DNA of 6,654 nt from Chlamydia trachomatis (GTDB lineage: Bacteria; Chlamydiota; Chlamydiia; Chlamydiales; 2-12-FULL-49-11): the NCBI GenBank assembly GCA_945870925.1, contig CAMBTZ010000077.1:1-6654 (forward strand). Reading direction: 5' to 3'. Shown here one piece after another: positions 1 to 6,654 of this stretch (its first letter is position 1; each line of letters starts with the position of its first letter). Position numbers and translations under genes: made by a program. The notes under the pieces are model-generated. The model did no database searches. It had not been told where the DNA came from and worked only from the letters and a program-made list of their open reading frames with translations.

Positions 1-1562
1 GCTGATAAGATTAAAACTTGATCTGATGAAAATCCCGATGATGTCATATTAGCATGATAATTGACTTGAATCGTATTCAGAGCATCTAATGTTAAATTAC
101 TACCACCTGCCCAATTAAAATTATCCGCAACAGTGATATTTCCAAAAAAACCTGTCCCATTTGCAGAAGCTGTTAAATTAGCATTATTTAAAGCATATTC
201 GAGAGCAGAAGTTGTTATAATCGGAGAGACATTTACAATAATAAAATCAGGAGATGTAAAGTTAGATCCATAATTAGCAGCTCCTCCAACATTAATATTA
301 GGAGCAATCACATTAAGTGTTCCAGCATTAATACCTGACACATTCACTAAAGCATCCAATCCTAAATAACCATTTGATGTTAAAGTAACTAATCCACCTG
401 TACCACCACTGCTATTTCCATTAGATTGAATTGTCACTGGTGAAGTCGTTCCGGAAATCAAAAGAGAGGTAAGTGCGTTTACGCTAATTGCCCCTCCAGT
501 TCCTAAAGCTGCATTACTTGTTGAAATCAACTGAGATGCCGGATCTATATAAACATTTGTTGTTGGACAATTTAAGCCTAAATTTCCAATCGTAATTATC
601 CCGCCATCACCACCGTTATTAGATGTATTAATAACACCTGATAGAATAGCAATTGTCTCTCCATCAATTACAACAGGACAACCAGTTGTCTGTATTAATC
701 CTGAAACTTCAATTGCGCCTGCGCATACAGTCGGGCTTGCTGCTATCAAACTAACACTTCCCTCTCCTGTACAAGCACTTAAATTTAATTGCGCATTAGC
801 AGTTTGATTAATTGCTAACGTATAAGGATTTCCATCTGCAAGCAACTGAATTACATCAGCTGAGATTGTTCCGTCTGAATCAATTCCATAACCTAATCCA
901 CCGGAAGCTCCATTTGTAACAATCGCTATCCTAGTACTAGAAGTAGGCTGGACTATAATCTGAACACCTGCACCTAAAGCGCAAGTACCGGTAGCTGACA
1001 AAACACCAAGGGGCGAAATACCTGAATTTACAACTCTATAACCAATTAAAATAACATCACCATTAGTTGATGTTATAGAACCTAAGTTTGAAATTGTAGT
1101 CGTTGATGCACCTCCATAAGTCATATCCGCATTAGGATTAAAACTTGCAGCACCACCTGCTAACTGAAGAGTCGACCCTAAAAATGATCCAGCAATAATT
1201 TGTCCGGTTGCACCAACAGTAATTCCAGACGGATTGACTAAATAAATATTTCCAATTACACCCGGTTGATTACCCGTAGTCATAAAACCGTTCAAAGTAC
1301 TCGGACTTCCACCGGTTACAGTATTTAAAACATAGTAGTTTCCACTTATAACAGTAGATTGAAATGTGAGCGTCTCTCCTGCCGAACTAGAAAATTGATT
1401 CCAACTAATCGCCGTTATTGGCGAAGCCGTAGTAACAATAAGGTTATTAGAAGTTCCGGAGAGGTTAAATGCTCCAACTCCACTATCAGTTGTTCCACCA
1501 GTAGGATTTGCTATAAGATAAGAACTGAGAAATATACTTGCATAAATGAAATGACGTGCCAT
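1..1562 (-). CDS. Filamentous haemagglutinin-like (TpsA-type) exoprotein, N-terminal part, 3' end outside window
   Basis: Translating the minus strand from ATG at 1562 gives 520 codons without a stop, running off the left edge. Residues 1-18 look like a short Sec signal peptide ending LIA, with the mature protein starting NPTGG. Residues about 28-150 match the haemagglutination-activity (two-partner secretion) domain: an ISWNQFS...GETLTF segment (52-67), VTGGSPS (82-88) and IYLVNPSGITVGA (106-118), where NPSGI replaces the usual NPNGI. Beyond this are Gly/Ser/Thr/Asn-rich beta-helix-like repeats such as NLGSITSTNGDV (159-170). By family knowledge such proteins cross the outer membrane through a TpsB/Omp85 pore and act as adhesins or toxins; no TpsB gene is visible here. 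The visible part has five cysteines (194, 264, 280, 295, 332), which is unusual. The Shine-Dalgarno is weak (AAGAG, 10 nt from ATG). The family call is firm; the role is inferred. Confidence 0.85.
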   Translation of the reverse strand, partial: MARHFIYASIFLSSYLIANPTGGTTDSGVGAFNLSGTSNNLIVTTASPITAISWNQFSSSAGETLTFQSTVISGNYYVLNTVTGGSPSTLNGFMTTGNQPGVIGNIYLVNPSGITVGATGQIIAGSFLGSTLQLAGGAASFNPNADMTYGGASTTTISNLGSITSTNGDVILIGYRVVNSGISPLGVLSATGTCALGAGVQIIVQPTSSTRIAIVTNGASGGLGYGIDSDGTISADVIQLLADGNPYTLAINQTANAQLNLSACTGEGSVSLIAASPTVCAGAIEVSGLIQTTGCPVVIDGETIAILSGVINTSNNGGDGGIITIGNLGLNCPTTNVYIDPASQLISTSNAALGTGGAISVNALTSLLISGTTSPVTIQSNGNSSGGTGGLVTLTSNGYLGLDALVNVSGINAGTLNVIAPNINVGGAANYGSNFTSPDFIIVNVSPIITTSALEYALNNANLTASANGTGFFGNITVADNFNWAGGSNLTLDALNTIQVNYHANMTSSGFSSDQVLILS

Positions 1563-1643
1563 AATAATAGTACTCTTAGTTATTTTAAATTTACAAATAA
1601 CAGATAACTATTATTATTGAAACTGATTTTTTTAATTATGAAT
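1563..1643. other. Very AT-rich spacer between rseP and the TpsA-like gene
   Basis: This 81-nt gap holds about 12 G/C bases by hand count (roughly 15%). It contains an imperfect AT-rich inverted repeat at 1596-1615 (8-bp arms with one mismatch, 4-nt loop). No GC-rich terminator hairpin follows the rseP stop, and I found no convincing -35/-10 pair. It probably carries the leader of the exoprotein gene, whose transcript may start here or read through from rseP. Confidence 0.4.
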
Positions 1644-3524
1644 TTAAAAAAGTCTCGACACGTCTTGAAAGGTTGTATAAATAAAAAAAACAATCATTAA
1701 AACAACAAATGGGAGGACGATCTTCTCCAAGACTTTAGAAGAAATTTTCCTTCCCGTAATCCACTCATACAGAGAGAAACAAATATGACCACCATCAAGA
1801 ACAGGAATTGGTAACAAATTAATAATCCCTAAGTTAAGAGATATTAGCGCCATCCAATAAAGCGCCTCTTTAAATCCTATATTTAAACTTTGCTTGACTA
1901 CTTTAACAATTCCAACAGGTCCAGAAAGCCATTTTGGACTTAAAGATCCACTTACTAATGATGAGAGTGTTTGCGAAATTTCTAAAATCACTTCCCTAAA
2001 AACTTGAAAAGGGGGCGGATTGTAAACCACTAATTTATCTGTAATAGCACCACCTGCAAAAATATATTCAGGTGCATTTACATTATGTGATAAGCTTCTT
2101 ACAACTTGAGCTTCAAAATCTTCTCTCTTCGGCTGATATAAAGACTTAAACTGGTCAGCTGTTTTCGGTTCAATCGGATTTAATATGTGCAATTCACCTT
2201 TTGAAACAAGCGCTTTATTTGTCCCTATATTATCTGTTAACTCTTTTAGATCATTCCAATTAACACTATCAACAAAAGATTTATTAGCATTTTCCCAAGA
2301 AATTGTTCCGACCGCTTTGCTTCTATCAATTATAAGCAAAACTTTATTGTTTCTTAACTCACTAAATATCTCTAAACCATTTGCAACTGAATTTCCATTT
2401 ACTGCTATTATACGATCACCTATCTCTAATGGACGATCTAATTCAGAAACAGAATAATCCCTAAATTTTTTAAATTCATCAGCTAAATCTGAATCGATGT
2501 AAGAAAAATTCGCTTTAACACTACCTAATACATCAATTTCATATGGAATAAAAAAAAGTTCTTCTTTAGATGCTGTCATTCCAAGAGCGCGCTTCCAATC
2601 TAAAAATTCATCTCTAGCCTGCGAACTTATCTGCAAATCATTTAATGATTCTCTTGGCACTCTTGCATGAATTGTATTTCCATTTCTCTCAATTGTTAAG
2701 TAGACATCACTTCGATTCACTATTTTATTTAATTCTAAGGTGGAGAAAACAGTCTCTCCATTAGCCCAAATTACTCGGTCACCTTTCTGAATTCCCGAAT
2801 TATAAGCAGGTGAATATTTCCCCACTTTTGGGTCAAATCCATAAAAGATAACATAATTAGCCGGTACGGCACCAATTGTTTTGATTCCCTTTAGAACTCC
2901 GGGCATTTGATAGGATTGAAGATTATATTGATATGGAGTTTTTTGATTTGTAAAATAATCAACCTTGTCGCCTTGAATATCAATAGTTTCGCTATTAGCT
3001 ACTCCGCCTGAAATTAACTCTTTAAATCCAGTGAATTTTTTTCCACCGTACTCAGTAATCGTATCACCCGGTTTCACCCCTTTCTGACTAAGTTCCGACT
3101 TAGTATCCACCCAACCTATAATGTTAGTAAATTCTTCAAATCGTTTCTCCCTTCCGCCAAGCACCCATATTGTTGTAAAAACTAGAAATGCAAAAACTAT
3201 ATTAACTATTGGGCCAGCTATTGCTACTTTAATTCGATCCCAAGGACGTTTACCATAAAATCCATCTTTAACTAAGTGAGGATCAACGCCGCCCTCTTTT
3301 TCCATACCGGAAATTTTTACATATCCCCCAAATAGAAGATAACAGACCTGCCATTTTACCCCATCTCGCATCCATGTATATATAGGTTTACCAAAACCTA
3401 TACTAAAAACTTCAACACGCATGCCCACTCGTCTTGCAACAATGTAGTGACCAAGCTCATGTATGAAGACAAGAAAACTCAGGCCTAACATAGCTAAAAT
3501 AAAATGTAAGATATCAAAATTCAT
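1644..3524 (-). CDS. rseP: Site-2 intramembrane metalloprotease RseP (YaeL), long chlamydial-type form
   Basis: This 626-aa inner-membrane zinc protease belongs to the family that cleaves transmembrane segments of anti-sigma factors and remnant signal peptides. The zinc site HELGH is at residues 22-26 in the first membrane segment (about 5-24). GGYVK lies at 66-70, a second membrane segment at about 97-122, GPVGIV at 535-540, and the third metal-ligand motif NLLPIPVLDGG at 569-579 (Asp577). The last membrane segment is about 602-617. Between these is a periplasmic region of about 430 residues with PDZ-type signatures: GVKPGD (149-154), SGIQKGDRV (243-251) and a third PDZ-like stretch at PLEIGDRI (365-372). 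E. coli RseP is about 450 aa, while I recall about 620 aa for the chlamydial protein. The ATG at 3524 has no clear Shine-Dalgarno and lies 30 nt after the dxr stop, so translation may be coupled. All catalytic motifs are intact; the substrates in this organism are unknown. Confidence 0.95.
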   Translation of the reverse strand: MNFDILHFILAMLGLSFLVFIHELGHYIVARRVGMRVEVFSIGFGKPIYTWMRDGVKWQVCYLLFGGYVKISGMEKEGGVDPHLVKDGFYGKRPWDRIKVAIAGPIVNIVFAFLVFTTIWVLGGREKRFEEFTNIIGWVDTKSELSQKGVKPGDTITEYGGKKFTGFKELISGGVANSETIDIQGDKVDYFTNQKTPYQYNLQSYQMPGVLKGIKTIGAVPANYVIFYGFDPKVGKYSPAYNSGIQKGDRVIWANGETVFSTLELNKIVNRSDVYLTIERNGNTIHARVPRESLNDLQISSQARDEFLDWKRALGMTASKEELFFIPYEIDVLGSVKANFSYIDSDLADEFKKFRDYSVSELDRPLEIGDRIIAVNGNSVANGLEIFSELRNNKVLLIIDRSKAVGTISWENANKSFVDSVNWNDLKELTDNIGTNKALVSKGELHILNPIEPKTADQFKSLYQPKREDFEAQVVRSLSHNVNAPEYIFAGGAITDKLVVYNPPPFQVFREVILEISQTLSSLVSGSLSPKWLSGPVGIVKVVKQSLNIGFKEALYWMALISLNLGIINLLPIPVLDGGHICFSLYEWITGRKISSKVLEKIVLPFVVLMIVFFIYTTFQDVSRLF

Positions 3525-3525
3525 A

Positions 3526-3564
3526 GTTTTACAATCTTGGTTTGCAATTATGTTTTACAATCTT
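3526..3564. repeat. 13-bp direct repeat across the dxr-rseP junction
   Basis: GTTTTACAATCTT (plus strand) occurs exactly at 3526-3538 and again at 3552-3564, a period of 26 bp. The copy at 3552-3564 contains the dxr stop codon (3555-3557); the other copy ends 2 nt upstream of the rseP start codon. The pattern suggests a short local tandem duplication whose middle has diverged. Since 26 is not a multiple of 3, it lies outside the reading frame after the stop. No function is evident. Confidence 0.8.
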
Positions 3565-4694
3565 TGCGCCTCTAGCCTAGCTTCTCTATCGACTTCTAAT
3601 AATGTATCTACACTCGTAACGTGGAGTACATTATGGCGTCCAAGGAGAGTCTCAAGCTTTTCCGCAATACCCAACCAGCTTAACTCACCTCGGCAAAACC
3701 TTTCAACTAATACCTCGTTTGCAGCATTTAAAACACAAGGCAAACTACCCCCGGCTCTTAAGGATTCGTACGCTAGAGCAAGACAACGAAATTTTTTCAT
3801 ATCAGGTAAATAAAATTCAAATTTACTATTTTTTATAAAATCAAACGGCGTTTCTTCCCTCTTTATTCTCTCCGGATAAGTCAAGGCATATTGAATCGGA
3901 AGTTCCATAGAAGGTAAATTAACTTGAGCCTTCATCGATCCATCAATAAATTCAACAAAACTATGAACAACACTCTGGGGATGAATGACTACATCTATTT
4001 TTTCTACAGGAAAATCAAAAAGCCACCTTGCTTCAATGACTTCAAATCCTTTATTCATCAATGTCGAACAATCGATGCTGACTTTATTTCCCATTGTCCA
4101 TGTAGGGTGCTTAGCTGCACATGCTGCAGTAACGTTTTTTAATTCCTCTTCAGAATAATTTAAAAATGGTCCGCCGGAAGCAGTTAAAATGACTCTAGAA
4201 ACTGAATTTTTCTCTTCACCTAGTAAGCACTGAAAAATCGCACTATGTTCACTATCAATTGGAAAAAGAGTTACACCATTTTCCTTAGCAAGCGTTGTAA
4301 TCAATTCACCGGCAGAAACAAGCACTTCCTTATTTGCCAAAGCCACCCGTTTTTTTGCTTTAATCGCTTCCATCACAGGTAAAATTGCCATCGAACCGAC
4401 AACACCAACAATCACAGTATCAATAGAATGATAACTTGCAACTTCACATAAACCCTCAATACCACTTACAACATTCATCGAAGGCTGCCGCCTTTTCAAT
4501 TCCTTAGCCGCCTTTTCCTCAAAGAGACAAATTATCTCTGCCCCTGTTTCAAGCGCCTGTGCTTCAATCAAATCAACATTACTCTTAGCAGCCAGGCCAC
4601 AAACCTTAATCTTCTCGCCTAAATGCCTTGCTACATTAAGAGTCTGCTTACCAATCGACCCCGTACTACCTAAAATTGAAATTCTTTTTTCCAT
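3555..4694 (-). CDS. dxr: 1-deoxy-D-xylulose 5-phosphate reductoisomerase (MEP pathway)
   Basis: This cytosolic enzyme converts DXP to 2-C-methyl-D-erythritol 4-phosphate using NADPH and a divalent metal, the first committed step of MEP-pathway isoprenoid synthesis and the target of fosmidomycin. From ATG at 4694 the protein is 379 aa. The NADPH-binding GSTGSIG is at residues 9-15, ALANKE at 118-123, and the metal ligands at Asp147/Glu149 (DSEH) and Glu218 (MNKGFE). The flexible active-site loop HPTWTMG is at 196-202 and HPQSVVHS at 238-245. All key residues are present. The frame is open upstream to a TTG at 4730, but that start would add 12 non-family residues, and MEKRISILGSTGSIG is the normal family N-terminus. 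A GGAGGTG lies 13 nt before the ATG, which is long spacing. The gene is followed 30 nt later by rseP, the chlamydial gene order. Confidence 0.95.
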   Translation of the reverse strand: MEKRISILGSTGSIGKQTLNVARHLGEKIKVCGLAAKSNVDLIEAQALETGAEIICLFEEKAAKELKRRQPSMNVVSGIEGLCEVASYHSIDTVIVGVVGSMAILPVMEAIKAKKRVALANKEVLVSAGELITTLAKENGVTLFPIDSEHSAIFQCLLGEEKNSVSRVILTASGGPFLNYSEEELKNVTAACAAKHPTWTMGNKVSIDCSTLMNKGFEVIEARWLFDFPVEKIDVVIHPQSVVHSFVEFIDGSMKAQVNLPSMELPIQYALTYPERIKREETPFDFIKNSKFEFYLPDMKKFRCLALAYESLRAGGSLPCVLNAANEVLVERFCRGELSWLGIAEKLETLLGRHNVLHVTSVDTLLEVDREARLEAQRL

Positions 4695-5082
4695 AGCCCC
4701 AAGGCTACACCTCCATCTAGTAAATGTCAACCCACCTCTAACTCATCACTTCGGTCAGGTTTAGAATATAGATCTTTAATTTTGATTTAATAGGTTTAGC
4801 AGAAGAGACACTTTTTATTTGCAGTAGCTATTGCACATCGAAGCAGGACTCTGTTTTACAGGTCAGATGCAGATGACTTCAATGAAAAAACCGTATCTGA
4901 TAGATACACCTATCAAAACAAAGTCGCAAAGAAACAAATGCGCAAAAAAAGAAGAGGCCCTACTGCGCATCCACTATTTTATAAATATAGCAAATTCAAT
5001 TCGCTATAAAATGGATTTAAAAATAAGAAAGGTAGATCTAGATTTCAGTTTAAAAAGACGTTCTAGGTTTTAGAACAGGCTC
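4695..5082. other. Intergenic region without a recognisable gene
   Basis: About 390 nt separate dxr from the sua5-type gene. The plus strand has an 80-codon frame from TTG at 4831 to the stop ending at 5073, with possible ATGs at 4867, 4873 and 4882. Its product would be Lys/Arg-rich, has no good Shine-Dalgarno and matches no family I know. A second plus-strand frame overlaps it (about 4800-5010) but has no start codon at its beginning. Inverted repeats occur at 4938-4970 (7-bp arms, 19-nt loop), 4986-5008 (6-bp arms, 11-nt loop) and 5060-5076. A weak -10-like TATATT for dxr lies at 4770-4765 on the minus strand, without a recognisable -35. No tRNA or riboswitch is apparent. It probably holds the dxr promoter and perhaps decayed coding DNA. 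Confidence 0.5.
5052..5076 (-). terminator. Possible weak intrinsic terminator after the sua5-type gene
   Basis: Read on the minus strand, six nucleotides after the stop codon a perfect 6-bp inverted repeat, GTTCTA / TAGAAC with a 5-nt loop (5076-5060), is followed by GTC and five T residues. The stem has only two G:C pairs, so it would be weak. Position and T-run fit a rho-independent terminator for the DUF6671-sua5 transcript. Confidence 0.35.
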
Positions 5083-6006
5083 TTAAACTATAAACGAAGA
5101 AACAGCCTTTTTAATTCTTTCTAAAATAACATGATAAAGATCATTGTCCGGCAATTGAATATCAATCCAAACTGTGGAAAATTTGAGATCATCCATTTTT
5201 CGAAAAAGATCGTATAAACGATACGCAATTACTTCAGGTTGATCATCTCTTCCTAGTGAGTAGAATGGAAGGTGATCTGGATACAATCTATTTTCATAAC
5301 CTAAAATAGCATCTACGCTAAACAGCGCAGATTCATCTACAATCAATTTAGCATTAGGACTATAATGTTTAAACATAGATCCAGGAGAAATTTTCTTATC
5401 CGAAACAGATAAGTTTTCATTCAGCACCATCTTAATCTCCGAAATACTTAAAAATCCAGGTCTTAAGATATGCCAAAAACCATTAATCCAGCCTATAATT
5501 GTTGATTCAACTCCATAAATGGGCTCATCCCCTTTTAGCACAGGAATATCTCCTCCAAAATCATTTTCAAGATGAGCGTGCCGTGTACTTGATGGCCTGC
5601 CTGATAAATTGGCAGATGGAGCTGCAAGAGGACCTGTTTGATCTATTAACTCAATTGCACTTTGGTGATTTGGCATACGAATTGCAATTGTGGAAAGACC
5701 ACCAGTAACACTTTTATTTATAGAATCATTTGCATCAAGAATTAATGTAAGAGGCCCCGGCCAAAAGCACTCTACCAAATCAAAAAATGACTGTGGAGGA
5801 CTCTTTACCAAATCAACCACTTGATCCATGTTAGATATGTGGACAATCAACGGATTTTGACGTGGTCTTCCCTTTAAACGGTAAATAGAATCAATTGCAT
5901 TAGGGTGCTTGATTGAACCTGCAAGACCGTAAACAGTTTCAGTCGGAATAATTACGTTTCCACCTGCATTCAAAATTTCCACTGCTTTTTCAATTTCGAT
6001 TAACAT
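5083..6006 (-). CDS. tsaC: Threonylcarbamoyl-AMP synthase, Sua5/YwlC type (TsaC family)
   Basis: The enzyme makes L-threonylcarbamoyladenylate from threonine, bicarbonate and ATP, the first step of t6A formation at position 37 of ANN-decoding tRNAs. From ATG at 6006 the protein is 307 aa. The YrdC-like domain covers about residues 5-190: PTETVYGLAG (21-30), the KxR motif KGR (45-47), APSANLSG (129-136, containing SxN) and GVESTI (165-170). A linker SPGSMFKHYSP (207-217) leads to a C-terminal Sua5 domain of about 90 residues ending in a LERIKKAV-like helix. That second domain makes it Sua5-type rather than the short single-domain E. coli TsaC. The frame is open to a GTG at 6051, but that start would overlap the upstream gene by 38 nt and add non-family residues. 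ATG at 6006 begins the family N-terminus, is preceded by purine-rich AGAGAG, and lies 7 nt after the upstream stop, so the two genes are probably one operon. Confidence 0.93.
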   Translation of the reverse strand: MLIEIEKAVEILNAGGNVIIPTETVYGLAGSIKHPNAIDSIYRLKGRPRQNPLIVHISNMDQVVDLVKSPPQSFFDLVECFWPGPLTLILDANDSINKSVTGGLSTIAIRMPNHQSAIELIDQTGPLAAPSANLSGRPSSTRHAHLENDFGGDIPVLKGDEPIYGVESTIIGWINGFWHILRPGFLSISEIKMVLNENLSVSDKKISPGSMFKHYSPNAKLIVDESALFSVDAILGYENRLYPDHLPFYSLGRDDQPEVIAYRLYDLFRKMDDLKFSTVWIDIQLPDNDLYHVILERIKKAVSSFIV

Positions 6007-6013
6007 ACTCTCT

Positions 6014-6654
6014 CTATGGGTTACAATGTTCACAAAAACGAGGGTGCACACTTACTTTTGCATCCCAAACAGGGTGGTTTTCCTCATAAAAACACCCACT
6101 ACACAACCATTTTCGAGAAAGCGGAAATCTTGTTGGAAGATGACAAGACAAACACTCTCTCCCAAAATTTATTTCACTTACTCCCCACCCCGGTGTCTGG
6201 CAAATAGGGCAATAGCGACTTAACCTTCTAAATAAGAGAATTCCTAATTTTCGAATTGTCCGACCTCTAGTAGGATTCCTATGAGCTCTCATATCTGTTT
6301 CTAAATAAGCAGATTGATCTGGCGAATTTTGAACACAGCATAAAAACGCTTTTTTCAAAAGATTAATGTCTTGAACACCTTTAAAAATAATTGATTTATC
6401 TTCCCAAATATTCGGGCGAACAATCAAAGCATGAGAGGGAAACATCACACTTTTTAGGAATCCATCAATACCATCCATTGATTGGAGGGTAGTTGCTTGA
6501 AAATTTGTATCTCTAAAGGACCTCGTTTCGGAAACCTCAATTTTTCTCACCGCATCAACAAATACGAGTGTTTCCACAGAAAAAACTCCTTGGAAAAAAC
6601 TACTAACAAAAGAGCCTTCACTAGCTACACCTAAGCTTGCTCCAGCAATTTCCA
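6014..6654 (-). CDS. DUF6671-family protein with four CxxC pairs, 5' end outside window
   Basis: The stop codon is at 6014-6016 and the frame stays open to the right edge, giving 212 visible residues; the true start lies outside. A GTG at 6577 could be mistaken for the start, but the 25 codons upstream encode a family-like segment including LGVASEGSF (visible residues 7-15). Other landmarks are an ETLVFVD strand (27-33), DMRAHRNPTR (120-129) and four CxxC pairs: CPIC (148-151), CLSC (167-170), CSGC (184-187) and CEHC (207-210) just before the C-terminal NP. I recognise this pattern as the uncharacterised DUF6671 family from memory. The cysteines probably bind two zinc ions. No membrane segment or signal peptide is seen in the visible part. 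The biochemical function is unknown. It ends 7 nt before the sua5-type gene and is probably co-transcribed with it. Confidence 0.78.
   Translation of the reverse strand, partial: EIAGASLGVASEGSFVSSFFQGVFSVETLVFVDAVRKIEVSETRSFRDTNFQATTLQSMDGIDGFLKSVMFPSHALIVRPNIWEDKSIIFKGVQDINLLKKAFLCCVQNSPDQSAYLETDMRAHRNPTRGRTIRKLGILLFRRLSRYCPICQTPGWGVSEINFGRECLSCHLPTRFPLSRKWLCSGCFYEENHPVWDAKVSVHPRFCEHCNP

Noticed and set aside
1..1562. Chlamydial polymorphic membrane protein (Pmp) as identity of the left-edge gene
   Set aside because: One GGAI motif occurs (residues 357-360), but there is no repeated GGAI/FxxN pattern, and the N-terminus clearly fits the two-partner-secretion domain.
1359..1607. Plus-strand 82-codon frame
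   Set aside because: It lies antisense to the continuous, motif-bearing exoprotein frame and its product looks compositionally random.
2185..4142. Plus-strand frames at 2185-2457, 3463-3813 and 3924-4142
   Set aside because: All are antisense to rseP and dxr, which have intact catalytic motifs; no recognisable domain in any of them.
4695..4730. Extended start (TTG at 4730) for dxr
   Set aside because: It adds 12 residues before the canonical N-terminus, and the GAGGTG upstream is only 2 nt from the TTG, too close for a normal ribosome site.
6007..6051. Extended start (GTG at 6051) for the sua5-type gene
   Set aside because: It would overlap the upstream gene by 38 nt and add 15 residues not typical of the family; ATG at 6006 fits the family N-terminus.
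5499..6223. Plus-strand frames at 5499-5708, 6016-6207 and 6026-6223
   Set aside because: They are antisense shadows of the sua5-type and DUF6671 genes, and the last two overlap each other in different frames.
1..6654. CRISPR arrays, rRNA, tRNA genes
   Set aside because: No regularly spaced repeats and no tRNA-like cloverleaf or rRNA sequence noticed on either strand by eye.

Overview
This AT-rich window reads best as chromosomal DNA from a member of the Chlamydiota, probably an environmental (amoeba-associated type) lineage rather than Chlamydia itself. The main reasons are that dxr lies directly beside rseP, as I recall for Chlamydia (CT071/CT072), and that RseP is unusually long (626 aa) with an enlarged periplasmic region. 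Its C-terminal stretch also closely resembles the chlamydial protein as I remember it. Dxr is 379 aa, which I recall as the chlamydial length. The genus cannot be fixed from the sequence.

All convincing genes are on the minus strand, so transcription runs from right to left. From the right edge: (i) a DUF6671-type protein with four CxxC pairs, cut off at its 5' end by the window edge; (ii) 7 nt further on, a Sua5-type threonylcarbamoyl-AMP synthase, probably in the same operon and followed by a weak hairpin-plus-T-run; (iii) a stretch of about 390 nt (4695-5082) with no recognisable gene; (iv) dxr, the MEP-pathway reductoisomerase; (v) rseP, 30 nt downstream of dxr, with a 13-bp direct repeat spanning the junction; (vi) 81 nt of very AT-rich spacer; (vii) the first 520 codons of a filamentous-haemagglutinin-like (TpsA-type) exoprotein that runs off the left edge.

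The genes combine ordinary housekeeping functions with one accessory surface gene. The housekeeping roles are isoprenoid precursor synthesis (Dxr), intramembrane proteolysis (RseP) and tRNA t6A modification (Sua5). Both edge genes are incomplete, and a start-to-stop ORF search misreads them: the left one lacks a stop in the window and the right one lacks its start. I found no complete new system. The points most worth a second look are the cysteine-containing TpsA-like protein, the DUF6671-sua5 pairing, the expanded RseP and the unexplained spacer.
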